From Bacteroidaceae bacterium (GTDB taxonomy: Bacteria; Bacteroidota; Bacteroidia; Bacteroidales; Bacteroidaceae), in NCBI GenBank assembly GCA_016286165.1, contig JAEESE010000003.1:62001-126000 (forward strand): a stretch of DNA of 64,000 bases. The letters are read 5' to 3'. The notes beneath the pieces are model-generated. The model worked only from the letters and a program-made list of their open reading frames with translations. It had not been told where the DNA came from and ran no database searches. Below, piece after piece: positions 32,963-42,300 of this stretch (its first letter is position 1; every line of letters begins with the position of its first letter). A program made the translations under genes and the position numbers.

Positions 32963-34009
32963 TCAGCGGAGTGCTATCTTATGTCCGTTGGCAACATAGA
33001 TGCCTCTTTGGAGTGTTAAGGTGCGGCGGCCGGCGAGGTCGTAGAAGTAAGGCATTGAGGCTTGAGCCGTTGGGCTCTCGATGCCTACGGAAACCTTTTT
33101 CGGCACGATGAAGGGCTCATCGGAAATCTTTATAGTGGAGGCTTCGGCTTCGGCGCTGCCTATATACATCAGGCGCGGTGCTACGGCCTCGGTGGAGTTG
33201 TGGGCATGGAACACAATGCGCAGATTACCTTCTTTGTCAGTGAAGAACGAATGGTGACCGGTGCCTACCAGACCTTGTGCACGTTGGAGTATGGGACGAG
33301 CATTCTTCGTCCATCCGCCTGTGATGCGTGTGTTGCGTGCACAGCCTACACCATAGTCCTGACTACGGTAGTCGTTGGCAGAATAGGTGAAAAGATATGT
33401 CCGGTTATGCTTAATCACAAATGGGCCTTCGCATACCCTGCCCAGTTTGTTCTCCCAATCAAGAGTTACACTGGCGCAGAGGTTAAGGGTACCGGGGACA
33501 GGAGTGATGTAGTCGTTGTCGAGCCTGCAACGCCAGATGCAGTTGCCGTCGGTGAAGCGAACGAAGAAGCAGTATGCTTTGCCATCTTCGTCGAAGAACA
33601 CGCTCGAGTCTATGCATTTCTCGTCGCCGATGAGCGACTGCATCATGTAGCCGCCAACCTGTTTGAATGGACCGCGCGGCGAATCGGCTGTAGCCACGAA
33701 GAGGTGCTCGTTGGCTGAGAAATACATATAGTACTGCCCATTCTTGAAATAAACCTCGGGCGCCCAGAACCATTGCTTCTCAGTGGTGTTTGCCTTGCTC
33801 AGGGCCAAGCCGCCGTATACCCAGTTATGAAGGTCGCTCGACTTCCAGTACTCGATGCCATTGGCATTGTTGGTGCCATAGGCATAGTATGTGTCGCCGT
33901 CGAGCAGGATATATGGGTCAGCCAGCGGTACTTGGCTTTGTGCTGTCTGGGCTGAGGCATATATTGCCGTCAGGCAGCAGCAAATGATGAATAGAATTTG
34001 TCTGAACAT
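32963..34009 (-). CDS. Glycoside hydrolase family 43 enzyme with T9SS tail
   Basis: 348 residues. Signal peptide ends ASAQ. Five-bladed propeller motifs of GH43: VPLADPYILLDGDTYYAYG supplies the catalytic base Asp, WFWAPEVYFKNGQYYMYF the central blade, and CEGPFVIKHN the catalytic acid Glu. The C-terminal 25 residues have YDLAGRR...GIYVANG, a short T9SS-type tail. GH43 covers arabinofuranosidases, xylosidases and galactosidases, so the substrate cannot be named from sequence. It is the second gene of the CotH-GH43-DUF4965 unit (67-bp and 28-bp gaps). Confidence 0.87.
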   Translation of the reverse strand: MFRQILFIICCCLTAIYASAQTAQSQVPLADPYILLDGDTYYAYGTNNANGIEYWKSSDLHNWVYGGLALSKANTTEKQWFWAPEVYFKNGQYYMYFSANEHLFVATADSPRGPFKQVGGYMMQSLIGDEKCIDSSVFFDEDGKAYCFFVRFTDGNCIWRCRLDNDYITPVPGTLNLCASVTLDWENKLGRVCEGPFVIKHNRTYLFTYSANDYRSQDYGVGCARNTRITGGWTKNARPILQRAQGLVGTGHHSFFTDKEGNLRIVFHAHNSTEAVAPRLMYIGSAEAEASTIKISDEPFIVPKKVSVGIESPTAQASMPYFYDLAGRRTLTLQRGIYVANGHKIALR

Positions 34010-34076
34010 ATATATTAATTATATTAATGTGTTGTCTGAATAGCTTGAGGCTTATTCCCTGTGGAAGTGGAATGTC

Positions 34077-37000
34077 TTAGTTGTTGAATTTTGTAACCGC
34101 TGTACGGCCTTGGTTGTCGCTCACGCGAGCCACATAAATACCATGACCGAGCGATGGAATTGGGGCTACGGCTTTCGTTCCGTTGAAACGGAGGCTGGCT
34201 TCATGGATGCAGCGGCCATCGGAGGTGAAGAGCTGAAGGTGTGCAGTGAGGGCCGTAGATGAGGTGGCAACAATCTGATTGCCCTCGCGGTGCAGGCTGA
34301 GGTCGGCAACAGTGTTGTCGGCGATGCCTTCGATGCCCACTGCCGCTTGGTCCACCTTTTCGAGGTAACTGCTGCGACGGTTGGCGGCAGCAATCGTAGG
34401 AACATTGGTGACGAAGATATCTTCAGAGCCATCGGGGAAGCGGGCTACGGTCTGACGGCCGTCGTGAGGAGGATAGTAGAGGATGTCGCTCCATGAACCG
34501 TCGGCAGCCGTAATGCTCACACATCCGCCATCGGCATCGAGCTTGAAGGGAGCATGCAGAGCCCGTGTGCCCTCGGCCTTGTCGCACCAAACGATGGCGT
34601 AGCTATGGGCGGGGATTACTGTAGGAATATCAGCACTGGTAGCTGCTATCTGATATTTCTGCGGGTCGTTTTTGTCGTCGCTTAGGTAGAGGCCGGTGAG
34701 GTCGATATCGTTGTCGGTAGTGTTGTAGAGCTCAATCCAGTCGTTGCGCTTGTAGTTGTCGTTGGCAAAGATGATATTGGCAGCACTTACTTCATTGATG
34801 CGAATATTGGGGAACCCTTTGCTCCGTTCTGTGGATGAGAGCTTGCGGAACGATGCCACAAGTTTGATGTCCTCGCCTGCAGGCATAGACATCTTGGCAT
34901 TTGTTGTGATGAAGCGCGAAGAGTTGTCGGCATAACGCCAGCCGAGGAACTTATAACCGCCGCGAGCTTCGGCACGCAACTTGACAGGAGGGAACAGTTT
35001 GCCATCGTATTCTGAATAAGGAACGTGAACCTCGTTGATGTAGAAATCACCTGCATTGGCCGGTTCTACGACAATACGCACTTGCTGCTCTGCCACTTCG
35101 GCAAGGCGCAGACGTTCGTATTCCTTCATCTGCGAGACGAATCCTTCGGCACGTCCTTTGAGTTTTTCGCGGATTTCATTGAGCGAACCATCTGGGCTGG
35201 CACCTTCCCACGACATGGTCTTGCGTACGCGCTCGCCAAGCTCGTCGCAGATGGCAGCGGCACGTGTAGGCTCGAAGACACTGCCCATGATGCAGAATGT
35301 GTCGATGAAACGGCGGCGGAAGTCATCGTTCTCGAGCATATTGAGGAAGAATGTGCAGAACTTAATCTCGCCGTAACGACGCTCTGCTGTGTCGTAGATA
35401 TAGTCGTAGCGATGCCATTGCATGCCGTCGATCCATCGGAAAGTGTTGCCGCCGATGTATATCTCGCCCTCCTCGTCCATGCCGCGGCCGTCGGTGCCGA
35501 AAGCTGCATCAAGGTCAAAGAAAGTGACGCGGAAGCGTCCGCCATCCTTGGCACGATAGGCTTTGAGGTTGTTGTCGGGCCAGTCCCATGAGCCGAGGTA
35601 TAGCTCAGCTGCCATGTAGTTGATGAATTCGTCGATGTCGACCAGGGAACATATCTCGGCGTATGTTTCGGCATTGGCGGCCGTGGCCGAGAGGTCGTAG
35701 AGGTGCAGCAGCGCATCAGGGCGGCCTATCATCATGAAGGCACCCGAGTCGGGGCTCTGCTCGTAAATCTCTATATCATCCTTGGTTATGGCCCAGTTGG
35801 AGTAGGCGAAGTCCTTGTTGTTGGGCTCGCGCACATTGATGAGGCCGCGGTACTCGCCGTTGATATAATGAACTGCGGGCTGATATGACATTACGTCAAT
35901 GTCGACGCCTGAACGCTGGATAATCTCGTGCAGCGCAGCATCTTTGATGCGGCAGCCGCCGTCGTTACCTCCTCGACGTACTTGCAGGGTTTTATTACGG
36001 ATATATGGCTTGGCGTCAAAGAAAGCGTAGGGCATTGTGTTCTGCCCCTCGTAGACGCGGTCGGCCTTAAGTTTGAAGGATTTAATTGAACTGGAGCGTG
36101 TCCATCCGCCGGAGATGGCGAAGTCCACGTCCTGATTCAGAACCATAGTGTTTGATTCGGGAAGGATGTATTGGAAGTTGACAGGTCGGTTCCAGTTCAT
36201 ATTCCAATTGGCCGGTGTCGACTGCCCGTTGCCCGTGCAGCCATTTGTGCCGCGTGTGTATACGCCTATCATGTCATCATAAAGGTATTCATCGGGCGTT
36301 GACACGGCAATGACAGGCAGCGTGTGAGCATGATTGCGACGGATATATTGACGTGTGACGACTTCACTGGCCAGCTGACCTTTGATGAAACAGCGGAAAC
36401 GGAATGCCGTGGTTTGGTTGATGTTGAAAATACCGTTGGTCGACGTCTCGCCATTGGTAAGGGTGGGAGTGGTGCCGTCGGTGGTATATCGCAGAGTCGC
36501 GTCAAGAGGCGTGTGTACTACTATGCGCAGACGGTCGTCGAAGAGTTGTCCGTCGGTCTTTACGTCGGGCGCAGCGGTACGCACTGAGGAGTAATCAGCT
36601 GTGGCGTTGGAAGCAGCAGGTGTGGGCGTATCCGTCCAGTTCCACGTGCTGCCCCCGTCAGTGGTACGTGCATAGGATGTGCGGCTGATTGCCTCGGGAT
36701 ATTCTGCAGAGCAGAGCAGTGTGCCGCCGGGGCTCTCGAGGTTTATTGTGCCGCCTTCGCAGTCGAGCTTGAATGGCGCCTGTACAGGGCGAATGTCGTT
36801 GCTGCCCATCCATATTTGCTTGAAACTGTATGGCGCTATCGATCCCACACCGGCAGGCATCTGCCAGCGGTGCCCGGCATGGTCGCTGAGGATGCAACCG
36901 CTTAGCGACAGTGATTTGCTGCTGGAATTAAATATCTCCACCCAACTATCGAAATTGTAAGCGGGGCTCAGTTGTAGGTCCACGTTGGCAGCCACAAGCT

Positions 37001-37658
37001 CGTTGAAACAAAGGTCGCCTGCCGAAGGCTCGTTGTACTCTGTCAGGTGCTCGAGTTTGATATTGTCCACGACGAGCCAGTTGTCGGTGTGTGTCATCTC
37101 GCTGTCGTTGTATATGCCCAGAAGCAGCGAGCCGTCGGTTACCTCTACTTCCACCTCGCATTTGAAGGCTCCTTGGTCGAAAGCCATCTCGGCCGTTTCC
37201 ATCGAATTGCAGTACCAATGAGTGTCGTCGGGGTGGTAAGTGGCTCCTCCGGGATTTTGTGTGAAGGCAAAGGTGTATTCGCTGGGCACCTCGCGTTCTT
37301 CACCGTTGGCATAGTAGAAGGCGGTATGCTCGTCTTCGCCGGCTACCCACTGCTCGTAGGCCCATTGGTGGCGGCGGAATCGGTAGAGAGCCTGCAGACT
37401 GAAACGATAGCGCCCATTTGGAACCGACAGTTTGCGCGACATATGCATCCAGCCTTGCCACATCTCTATGCATCCTACACGGATTAGTGCAAACGAATTA
37501 GCTTCACCTTCGTATGTCCAATCACCCTTGTCGCCTGTCTGGAACGAGGGGTTATTGAAATATGAAGCTGTGACATCCACCCATCGCGTGGCAGCTGTTG
37601 TGGTGTTTGTCATTGCAAATAAGGCAATGGCTGCTATGATGCAATATGCTTTTTTCAT
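34077..37658 (-). CDS. CotH-kinase-like protein with lamin-tail domains
   Basis: 1193 residues with a signal peptide ending TTTAATR. Domains in order: a carbohydrate-binding-like sandwich (about 25-190); lamin-tail domain 1 (about 205-340, CFNELVAANV...SWVEIFNSSSKSLSLSG); a chitobiase C-terminal-like strand pair (LRYTTDGTTPTL, about 375-430); a CotH kinase-like domain (about 440-860) with RRGGNDGGCRIKDAALHEI, INGEYRGLINVREPNNKDF and FDLDAAFG; lamin-tail domain 2 (about 980-1110); and a C-terminal T9SS-like beta-sandwich ending HGIYVARV. CotH proteins are atypical secreted protein kinases in Bacillus spores; in Bacteroidetes they occur in glycan loci with unknown role. It heads a three-gene unit. 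Confidence 0.85.
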   Translation of the reverse strand: MKKAYCIIAAIALFAMTNTTTAATRWVDVTASYFNNPSFQTGDKGDWTYEGEANSFALIRVGCIEMWQGWMHMSRKLSVPNGRYRFSLQALYRFRRHQWAYEQWVAGEDEHTAFYYANGEEREVPSEYTFAFTQNPGGATYHPDDTHWYCNSMETAEMAFDQGAFKCEVEVEVTDGSLLLGIYNDSEMTHTDNWLVVDNIKLEHLTEYNEPSAGDLCFNELVAANVDLQLSPAYNFDSWVEIFNSSSKSLSLSGCILSDHAGHRWQMPAGVGSIAPYSFKQIWMGSNDIRPVQAPFKLDCEGGTINLESPGGTLLCSAEYPEAISRTSYARTTDGGSTWNWTDTPTPAASNATADYSSVRTAAPDVKTDGQLFDDRLRIVVHTPLDATLRYTTDGTTPTLTNGETSTNGIFNINQTTAFRFRCFIKGQLASEVVTRQYIRRNHAHTLPVIAVSTPDEYLYDDMIGVYTRGTNGCTGNGQSTPANWNMNWNRPVNFQYILPESNTMVLNQDVDFAISGGWTRSSSIKSFKLKADRVYEGQNTMPYAFFDAKPYIRNKTLQVRRGGNDGGCRIKDAALHEIIQRSGVDIDVMSYQPAVHYINGEYRGLINVREPNNKDFAYSNWAITKDDIEIYEQSPDSGAFMMIGRPDALLHLYDLSATAANAETYAEICSLVDIDEFINYMAAELYLGSWDWPDNNLKAYRAKDGGRFRVTFFDLDAAFGTDGRGMDEEGEIYIGGNTFRWIDGMQWHRYDYIYDTAERRYGEIKFCTFFLNMLENDDFRRRFIDTFCIMGSVFEPTRAAAICDELGERVRKTMSWEGASPDGSLNEIREKLKGRAEGFVSQMKEYERLRLAEVAEQQVRIVVEPANAGDFYINEVHVPYSEYDGKLFPPVKLRAEARGGYKFLGWRYADNSSRFITTNAKMSMPAGEDIKLVASFRKLSSTERSKGFPNIRINEVSAANIIFANDNYKRNDWIELYNTTDNDIDLTGLYLSDDKNDPQKYQIAATSADIPTVIPAHSYAIVWCDKAEGTRALHAPFKLDADGGCVSITAADGSWSDILYYPPHDGRQTVARFPDGSEDIFVTNVPTIAAANRRSSYLEKVDQAAVGIEGIADNTVADLSLHREGNQIVATSSTALTAHLQLFTSDGRCIHEASLRFNGTKAVAPIPSLGHGIYVARVSDNQGRTAVTKFNN

Positions 37659-37704
37659 TATGTAAACTACGTTTAAGTCAGTTAAGTGTGTGGCAAAACC
37701 GATG

Positions 37705-37712
37705 CAAAAGTA
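37705..37712 (-). promoter_or_regulatory. -7 promoter box of the CotH unit
   Basis: On the minus strand TACTTTTG, matching TAnnTTTG, about 47 bp upstream of the CotH start codon. Confidence 0.6.
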
Positions 37713-37869
37713 GTGTATTATATTGAATTACACATTGTCAGATTAGGGAAAAAACTGCTCAGAAGCACGTCGTCATGTCAAAATGAAAAGATTTTAGCAT
37801 TGGTTTGAACAATTTGTGTGCTTTGATCAAGTGACTTGCCGCGGAAAAAGTATTGCGGAGAAGATCATA

Positions 37870-37897
37870 AAAACAAAAAGGGAGGCTCAGGCCTCCC
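37870..37897 (-). terminator. Terminator after the upstream GH43 gene
   Basis: Minus strand: GGGAGGC, loop, GCCTCCC (plus 37880-37897) followed by TTTTTGTTT. It lies 17 bp past the GH43 stop, so that gene is a single-gene unit. Confidence 0.8.
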
Positions 37898-37914
37898 TGT
37901 TATTCAGTTCAGTA

Positions 37915-39156
37915 CTACGGCTTTCGCAGTATCTTCTGACTTGTCTGTCCCTTCTTGCTCTTAACGTTGACAACGTACATGCCCTCCGGCACATCATAGA
38001 CACTCACGCGTACTTCTTTCTTTGCCTTGCCCTGCTTCATCACCTTGCCATGAAGGCTGACGAGCTGCCAACGGAAATTGCTGAGGTCGCTGGTGGATTG
38101 GATAAGGAAGCTGTCGCGTACAGTGCGGGGACGCACTACAAAGCCTTCGGCCTCTTCTGGCAGATCCTCAACATCAACAGCAGAACCGAAGAGGGGCGCA
38201 TCGGCAGTAGTCGAAGGCTTGCGGTCGTGGATATAAGGCCAGCCGCTTCGTAACCAGGTGACGCGGTCCATGTACACCTTACGACCGGCATCAGGGTCTT
38301 TTGCATCGAAGCCGTGGTAGAGGATCCAGTCCTGTCCGGCATCGTCCTGTACTATCTCAGAGCAGTGGCCTGGACCTACAACCTCGCTGCTCTTTTCAAG
38401 CAGTAGCGAGAAATTGTCGTCCATAGCCTTCTTTCCGTTCTTGTCGACATAGGGGCCGAGAAGGTTTTTCGAGCGGGCCATGACGAGTCGATAAGTGCTT
38501 TTGATGCCTTCGCAGCACGAGCCGGCAGAGCCTATTAGGTAGTAGTAGTCGTCGTGCTTGTGGATGTATGTGGCCTCGGTCATGCCGCCAGAGATCTTCA
38601 CTTTCTCGGCGCCTTCCTTAACGCTGAGACCGTCGTCGGCAAGTTCTATGGCATAGATGCCTCGGAAACTGCCCCAAAAGAGGTATTTGCGCCCGTCGTC
38701 ATCTTCGATGTAGAAGGGATCGATGCTGTTCTGAACACCGATTTCGGAACTGATGAACAGTTTGCCATGGTCCTTGAACGGACCACGCGGCGAAAGGGCC
38801 GTAGCTATGCCGATGCCGCACTCCCATTCACCGCCCCAAGTGCTCTTGGAGTAGTAAAGGACATACTGGTTGCCTATCTTATTAATGTCAGGAGCCCAAA
38901 TGCCTCCGCCCGGCACCATTTTCGGACGAGTAGCATCCGTGAAACAGGTGCCGACATAGCTCCAAGTTGTCAGGTTGCGTGAGGAGTAGATAGGCACATT
39001 ATGGATATCTTCGGTAGCGTAGAGATAGAAAAGGCTACCTACTCGAATCACTGTGGGGTCGGGCAGACTGCGATCGATGATGGGATTGGAGTACTGCCTC
39101 TGTGCGCTGGCTGCTGTTGTGAGTGCCAGCATGATGATAAATAAGTATTTTTTCAT
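37915..39156 (-). CDS. Glycoside hydrolase family 43 enzyme (arabinanase-like) with T9SS-like tail
   Basis: 413 residues from ATG at 39156; an ATG at 39174 would begin before the expected transcript start. Signal peptide ends ASAQ. GH43 motifs: SLPDPTVIRVGSLFYLYAT gives the catalytic Asp, GIWAPDINKIGNQYVLYYS the propeller, SIDPFYIEDDDGRKYLFWGS the pKa-modulating Asp, and MTEATYIHKHDDYYYLIGS the catalytic Glu. The arrangement looks most like arabinan endo-1,5-alpha-L-arabinosidases, yet glycan-locus GH43s are diverse. About 75 C-terminal residues form a T9SS-like sorting sandwich (GMYVVNV). It has its own promoter and terminator and is divergent from the regulator gene. Confidence 0.86.
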   Translation of the reverse strand: MKKYLFIIMLALTTAASAQRQYSNPIIDRSLPDPTVIRVGSLFYLYATEDIHNVPIYSSRNLTTWSYVGTCFTDATRPKMVPGGGIWAPDINKIGNQYVLYYSKSTWGGEWECGIGIATALSPRGPFKDHGKLFISSEIGVQNSIDPFYIEDDDGRKYLFWGSFRGIYAIELADDGLSVKEGAEKVKISGGMTEATYIHKHDDYYYLIGSAGSCCEGIKSTYRLVMARSKNLLGPYVDKNGKKAMDDNFSLLLEKSSEVVGPGHCSEIVQDDAGQDWILYHGFDAKDPDAGRKVYMDRVTWLRSGWPYIHDRKPSTTADAPLFGSAVDVEDLPEEAEGFVVRPRTVRDSFLIQSTSDLSNFRWQLVSLHGKVMKQGKAKKEVRVSVYDVPEGMYVVNVKSKKGQTSQKILRKP

Positions 39157-39176
39157 ATAAATCATGTTTTGCAATG

Positions 39177-39184
39177 CAAAGGTA
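39177..39184 (-). promoter_or_regulatory. -7 promoter box of the GH43 gene
   Basis: On the minus strand TACCTTTG, an exact consensus, 21 bp upstream of ATG 39156; it would leave ATG 39174 at or before the transcript start. Confidence 0.65.
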
Positions 39185-39301
39185 GGCCGATTAGAGCGCA
39201 GAAAGGAAAAAAAATAAGTCAGAAAAGGAAAAGTTCAAGCTAAAAACCCTTTTACGAGTATTTTCCTTAGTGAAAAGTGCAATTAGTTGAGCCAAAACAT
39301 A

Positions 39302-39309
39302 TATCTTTG
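39302..39309 (+). promoter_or_regulatory. -7 promoter box of the hybrid two-component system gene
   Basis: TATCTTTG, 37 bp upstream of ATG 39347; no clear -33 partner is seen. Confidence 0.55.
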
Positions 39310-39346
39310 CATGTAGTTTAGTTTATAGTTTCAAGTTCATTGCTCA

Positions 39347-42300
39347 ATGTATAAAGCCCTAAACTCTTCACGCAGACGTTTCATTAGCCAGATATTATTT
39401 ATAATGCTGGCAGCTACGTTGCATGCAGCACCTTATAGCTTTAAGAGCTATATGACCGTCGACGGCCTGTCGGACAACCGTGCTCTCTGTGCCCTTCAGG
39501 ACAGCTATGGTTTCATGTGGATAGGCACTGCCAATGGTCTCAACTGTTTCGATGGTCGCCGTAACGTGGTATACCGTAATATGGTAGGCGGTGGCATGGC
39601 TTTCGAGAACAATATGATTACTTCGCTCTTCGAGCACGACGGCGATATATGGCTTGGAGGCGACTTCGGCCTCTATGTTTACCATCGTCAGGACAACACT
39701 TTCACCCGTTTTGAGGCAGCCACACGATATGGCGTGCCTATCAGCTGCACCGTCGACAAGATGGCCCGCACGCAGAACGGATTGATATGGATATGCACTC
39801 AGGGCCAGGGACTATTCCTCTACGATCCTGCTACCGGCACGCTCACGCAGGACAGTCGTCACAATAGTTTCCTTTCCGACCTGACGATTGCTGCCGATGG
39901 GTTGGTCTATCTCGTCTCGCTCGACGGCCAGCTGCTCGTCTACGATCAGGATGGTCACTATCAGCGGCAATATGAGGTACCGGGCTTTGTCGTCGACAAG
40001 AACAAGATGTGTGTCGAAAATATAGGAAGCCGCCTTTTCGTGGGCTGCGATCAAGGCCTTTTTCGCCTTAATACAGACTCGCACAGCCTCGACCGCGTAG
40101 CTCTCGGCGGCAATGCTTTCTATGTCCGTGCTCTTATGGCTCAGAACGATAAGCTGCTCATGGGCACAGATCATGGTTTGTATGCTTATAGCCTCAACGA
40201 GAGTTCGCTCACTCGTATCGACGAGCACGCTATGGGTTCCACATCACTCAGCGACGATTGCATCAACGATATTCTGACCTCAGACGACGGCACCCTTTGG
40301 GTGTTGACTGAGCGGGGAGGTGTTAATTCACAACCTGCTATCCCTCATGGCTTTGAGATAATTGCGTTGCCGGACTCTAATCGTAACCTTCGCAACCAGG
40401 TGCGGGCACTTTGCACCACAGGCGACGGCCGCATATGGGTTGGTACCGATGTCGGCCTCTATGTTTGCGAACCTGGTTCCACGCTTTGTCATCAACCTTC
40501 GATACTCTCGTCAAATATCAGTGAAGTGAGTGCCCTCATGGAGGATGCCGATGACTTGTGGATAGGTACCCAGAAAGCAGGACTATACGTTATGAATATG
40601 CGCACTGGAGCCCTGCGCCATTATACCTACTCTGCCGACCGCCCTTATACCATAGCTTCTAACGAGGTATACAGTCTGCTTCGCACTGCAGGCGGCGACA
40701 TATATGTAGGCACCAGCTGGGGACTCCGCCTCTACGACCGCAAACAAGACCATTTCATGTTCTTCTCTGAGATAAGCTCCATGACGGGTATCACCGACAT
40801 GGTCGAGGATAAAAGCGGTAATATATGGGCTGGTACCGACGGTCACGGCCTTCTCGTCAAACGTGGTGCCTCGATAGGATTTCAAGCCTATTTCTCCAAT
40901 AGCGACGATAGTCGTTCTCTACCAGCCAATGCCATTACCAGCGTAGCCTGCGACAGCAGAGGCACGGTGTGGGTAGCTACCAAGGGCGGCGGTCTTTGTA
41001 CCTACGCTCCAGCCACCGATGATTTTGAACGCTACGGCACAGCCGATTCCCCGCTCCAACACGAACAGATATACTTTATTCAGGAGGATGCCGACCGCAA
41101 TATATGGCTCGGCACCGACTACGGCTTAGCACGCATTGGTCACAATGGAACCCCGCAGGTCACATACATTCACCTTTCCCAGCAGGAACGCCGCGAGCAG
41201 AACCCTTGGAATGCCAACTGCTTCACTGCCGACGGTCATCTCTTAGCAGGAGTAGGCGGCGAATTAGTGCGTGTAACGCCCTCTAAGGCCACCGCGGTGG
41301 ATGCTCGCCGACCAGTTTACATCAGCGGTATCAGCTTCCCCAATATTGACGATAGTCAGGCGGAACTCAAACGTCTCGGACTCGACCACCAACTCTACGT
41401 CACTGAGGCGATAAGCCTTCCGTTCAACGATAACCATTTCACTCTCCACTTCGCCTCGCCACGTTTCAGCAGCCGTAATTTAGTGCGCTACGAATACATG
41501 ATGGACGGCTTCGACAAGACTTGGGCGAGAGGCTCGGCAGGAATTGAGGCTACCTATTCTAATCTGCCGCCCGGAACCTACACCTTCCTTTTGCGCGAGG
41601 CAGGCGAAGAAGATCCCGAACGCGTGGCTCGCCTACGCATTACAGTGCTGTCGCCATGGTATCGCACGCCTTGGGCCTATGCTTTCTATGCCCTTGTCGT
41701 AGCTGCTCTGGCCTATCTCTTTTTCAGTCGTGCACAGCGTAAGCTGCGCCGCTCCTACGAAGCACAGATGGAGGAGTACAAACTGCGGCAGGAGAAGGAT
41801 AACTTCCAGTCGAAAATCAATTTCTTCATCAACCTTGTTCACGAGATACGCACACCGCTGAGCCTCATCAACCTGCCGCTCGAACAGATGGAGGATAGCA
41901 ACCTCACCGACGAAGACCGCAACCACGTACATGCCATCCGTCGCAATACCAACTATCTGCTCGGCATCACTAACCAGTTGCTTGATTTCCAAAAGGTGGA
42001 GAGTGGCGGCACCATACAGTTGCACCTCACTAATTGTGAAGTGGCGGCTCTGCTCGATGGCATTTACCGACAGTTCAAAGACCCGATGAAGGTGCAGGGA
42101 CTCTCGTTGCAACTGCAGCTGCCGCCTACGCCTCTCACCACCACCCTCGACCGCGACAAAGTGTCGAAAGTGCTGATGAATCTGCTTGGCAACGCACTCA
42201 AGTACGCCCGTTCTGAGGTTATCATGCGTCTCGAACAGACCGACGACGAACACTTCGCCATATCAATCATCGACGACGGCCCGGGTATACCTGAGTCTGA

